Source: a virus | Reading direction: 5' to 3' (one strand) | Length of the DNA stretch: 27,851 bases | IMG/VR virus record: IMGVR_UViG_3300006790_000091 | Location: 1-27,851 of that record | Shown: one piece after another, positions 26,190 through 27,851 of the stretch | Numbering within the stretch: position 1 is the stretch's first letter | Layout: the number at the start of each line of letters is the position of its first letter | Position numbers and translations under genes: made by a program | The notes under the pieces: model-generated | Told to the model about the DNA's origin: nothing | The model's database searches: none | What the model saw: the letters and a program-made list of their open reading frames with translations, nothing else

Positions 26190-27851
26190 AATTTGTCCAA
26201 ATAAAAATACTAAACTATACAAACGATTATCTAGACAACTTTCACAAGATAATGTATACAGAGTCTGGGGTGCAATTACCACTCCAGAATTTGATGCTTG
26301 GTATGGTAATAGAAGAAGAGATAATGACGATATGCCTATCATTGATAACTTCTTTGAAATACAAAACGACAAACTTGTTAAAGGTACACTATTAGAGAAT
26401 GCTATTAAATTAGAATCTAAAGAAGAGGTTGAAAGGTTATTTAGTAGTTTAGAAGCTAGAGGTATCTCTAAACAACATGGTTCATATTATGTATCCAAAA
26501 ATAACAGGGAAGCGGGAGTTAAATTTTTAAAAAAGCTTGTAAAACACTACCCTAATCTTATTGTTATTAAAAAGTCTAGACCAACTACCCAAGAACTTGG
26601 TGTTGTAGATCAATCTATCCCAGAAACTTATAGAATAATAATTAATGAAGCTGCTTTAGGTACTAATGTAGATTCTTATTCTCCTAAAAGAGCTAGAAAA
26701 ATAGGTAACTCTGTTGCTAGAAAGTCTAGAAAGTCTAGAAAAGTAGGAGCCAATATTAAAAAAGATACTACTGCTGGACCTCAATTTATTATTAATCGTA
26801 TCAAAGAATACGGTGAAAGTATTAATAATAAACTACAAGATGAACTTAAAAAAGCTAGAGAAACCAAAGATTATTCTAAAGTTGAGAAACTTAGAAAACA
26901 ATATGATGGAGTTCAAAGAGCTATCGTAGAATTACAAGATAAAAACTTTAAAGAATCTATTATTAGAGTAGCAAACAATAGTCTAAAATATGTAGAGAAT
27001 ATTGTAAATAAAGAAAATGTTACTGCTGAAGATTTAGTAGAGGCACATAGAATTATTGCTCTATATGAAAACTTAGGTTCTAGAGATCCGAGAAAGAATA
27101 TGAGTATTCTTACTGAAAACGACTTCAAAAAAACTGAAGTAGTTAAAACAGATCCAGAAACAGGTAAACAAACTATTGTTAAAGATTTACTTGATACTAC
27201 CAAAAAGATTATTGATATATCTAAAGAAGCCCAAATGCTCCATGAAAGTTTAGATGTATTAACTAGAAAACTCATCACTCAAGAATATAATGAAAGATTT
27301 GATTCTGAAGTAGATGAGGAAACATTATTTGAAAACATTACTGACATCAATGCATTCTCTCAAAAAATGAGAGGGGGAGCTAGTGTTAACAATGCTATGT
27401 TAACATTACTTACTACAATATCAATGGATGCTACTGCTAAATCTACCCAAGAAACTTTAAAAGATAAAGCTAGACTTAACGAAGTTATTAATAAAGCCAA
27501 AGGTTCTAAACTATATGGTAGGCTGCAAGATAAACTTTTTACTGATTTCTTTTGGCAAAAAAATAAAAAAGGTGAAAAAACTGGTGGTAGATTGGATGAG
27601 TGGAGCCATGCTTATTATCAACTAAGAGGTAAACTACTTGGTACTATCTATGGTAATAAGAACGCTGGTATGGTTAAAAAATCTAAAAAAGAATTTTATA
27701 AAAACCATACATTTGTAGGTTACTTTCTTAATGAAGACGGTACTGTAAATGAACAAGTTAAACAAGAGCAAATAGATAAACTTACTGAAGAGTTTGGTGC
27801 TGTTAAAGCTTTGAAAGAAGTTACAGATGCTGAAACAGTTTTCAAAGATTA
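26182..27851 (+). CDS. Second giant virion protein, 5' part (partial)
   Basis: The frame starting at 26182 is open to the window edge: 556 complete codons and no stop. The N-terminus (Ala-Lys-Ile-Cys-Pro-Asn-Lys-Asn, then Val-Tyr-Arg-Val-Trp) matches an opening I associate with large virion proteins next to the polymerase gene in crAss-like phages, which may reach several thousand residues. Residues about 165-200 are strongly basic, with an Arg-Lys-Ser repeat at 180-187. From about 210 to 260 and again 320-375 the sequence is charged helix, probably coiled coil. Around residues 390-430 there is a less charged helical stretch with small residues. No catalytic motif is visible in this part. A role as packaged and ejected partner of the polymerase is inferred from position. 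Its real length and enzymatic domains lie outside the window. Confidence 0.75.
   Translation, partial: MAKICPNKNTKLYKRLSRQLSQDNVYRVWGAITTPEFDAWYGNRRRDNDDMPIIDNFFEIQNDKLVKGTLLENAIKLESKEEVERLFSSLEARGISKQHGSYYVSKNNREAGVKFLKKLVKHYPNLIVIKKSRPTTQELGVVDQSIPETYRIIINEAALGTNVDSYSPKRARKIGNSVARKSRKSRKVGANIKKDTTAGPQFIINRIKEYGESINNKLQDELKKARETKDYSKVEKLRKQYDGVQRAIVELQDKNFKESIIRVANNSLKYVENIVNKENVTAEDLVEAHRIIALYENLGSRDPRKNMSILTENDFKKTEVVKTDPETGKQTIVKDLLDTTKKIIDISKEAQMLHESLDVLTRKLITQEYNERFDSEVDEETLFENITDINAFSQKMRGGASVNNAMLTLLTTISMDATAKSTQETLKDKARLNEVINKAKGSKLYGRLQDKLFTDFFWQKNKKGEKTGGRLDEWSHAYYQLRGKLLGTIYGNKNAGMVKKSKKEFYKNHTFVGYFLNEDGTVNEQVKQEQIDKLTEEFGAVKALKEVTDAETVFKD
26719..26742 (+). repeat. 9-bp tandem repeat encoding Arg-Lys-Ser in the second giant
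   Basis: The unit AGAAAGTCT occurs twice and is followed by a partial third copy (AGAAAA), giving Arg-Lys-Ser-Arg-Lys-Ser-Arg-Lys at residues 180-187. It lies in a basic patch (Lys/Arg-rich from about 172 to 195) that could bind nucleic acid, for example packaged DNA. The near-perfect nucleotide repeat suggests slippage-type expansion. Confidence 0.75.

Noticed and set aside
26719-26742. Arg-Lys-Ser repeat as a nuclear localisation signal or eukaryotic-type tail
   Set aside because: The context is a bacteriophage virion gene. A basic nucleic-acid-binding patch is a simpler reading.

Overview
The window reads as part of the late (virion) gene module of a tailed phage of the crAss-like group (order Crassvirales), whose known members infect Bacteroidota. 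Four things point there. The DNA is strongly AT-rich by eye, every gene is on the + strand, and genes are packed 2 nt apart or overlapping. The gene order (ring/connector protein, very long muzzle-type protein, two large cargo-type proteins, giant virion RNA polymerase, a second giant) is the known crAss-like order. The giant protein carries the DFDID signature of crAss-like virion RNA polymerases. The two longest gaps contain TATATTTGT, which fits the Bacteroidota -7 promoter element TAnnTTTG, and no start codon has a convincing Shine-Dalgarno sequence. There are no tRNAs, rRNAs, CRISPR arrays, insertion sequences or integrase genes. The standard genetic code gives uninterrupted frames, and all six visible stop codons are TAA.

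Layout. 1-311 is the 3' end of an unrecognised gene. 314-1051 is a P22 gp4-like connector/ring protein, and 1054-5748 is a 1564-aa tail muzzle/stabilisation-type protein; these two should form parts of the short tail. After a 47-nt gap with a promoter-like motif comes a 1182-aa glycine-motif virion protein (5796-9344). After a 28-nt gap with the same motif comes a 903-aa virion protein (9373-12084). Both are probably carried in the capsid or tail as cargo.

12087-26189 is a single open frame of 4700 codons. Its N-terminus has glycine-rich hydrophobic segments, followed by about 500 residues of coiled coil, a linker, and further uncharacterised parts. Then comes a single-chain two-barrel RNA polymerase core (lysines K2742 and K2781, DFDID at 3157-3161). 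A zincin-type metallopeptidase (HEMVH at 4053-4057) and a complete-looking SF1 Dda/RecD-type helicase (Walker A 4259-4266, motif VI arginine R4627) follow. From 26182 to the window edge a second giant gene begins, overlapping the first by 8 nt; it has no stop within the window.

How they fit together (inference): the connector and muzzle form the tail channel, and the cargo proteins and giants are packaged and ejected with the DNA. The polymerase would then transcribe early genes as soon as it enters the cell. The main point of interest is that polymerase, peptidase and helicase are encoded as one polypeptide, which would deliver a transcription machine with its own motor and possibly its own protease in one molecule.
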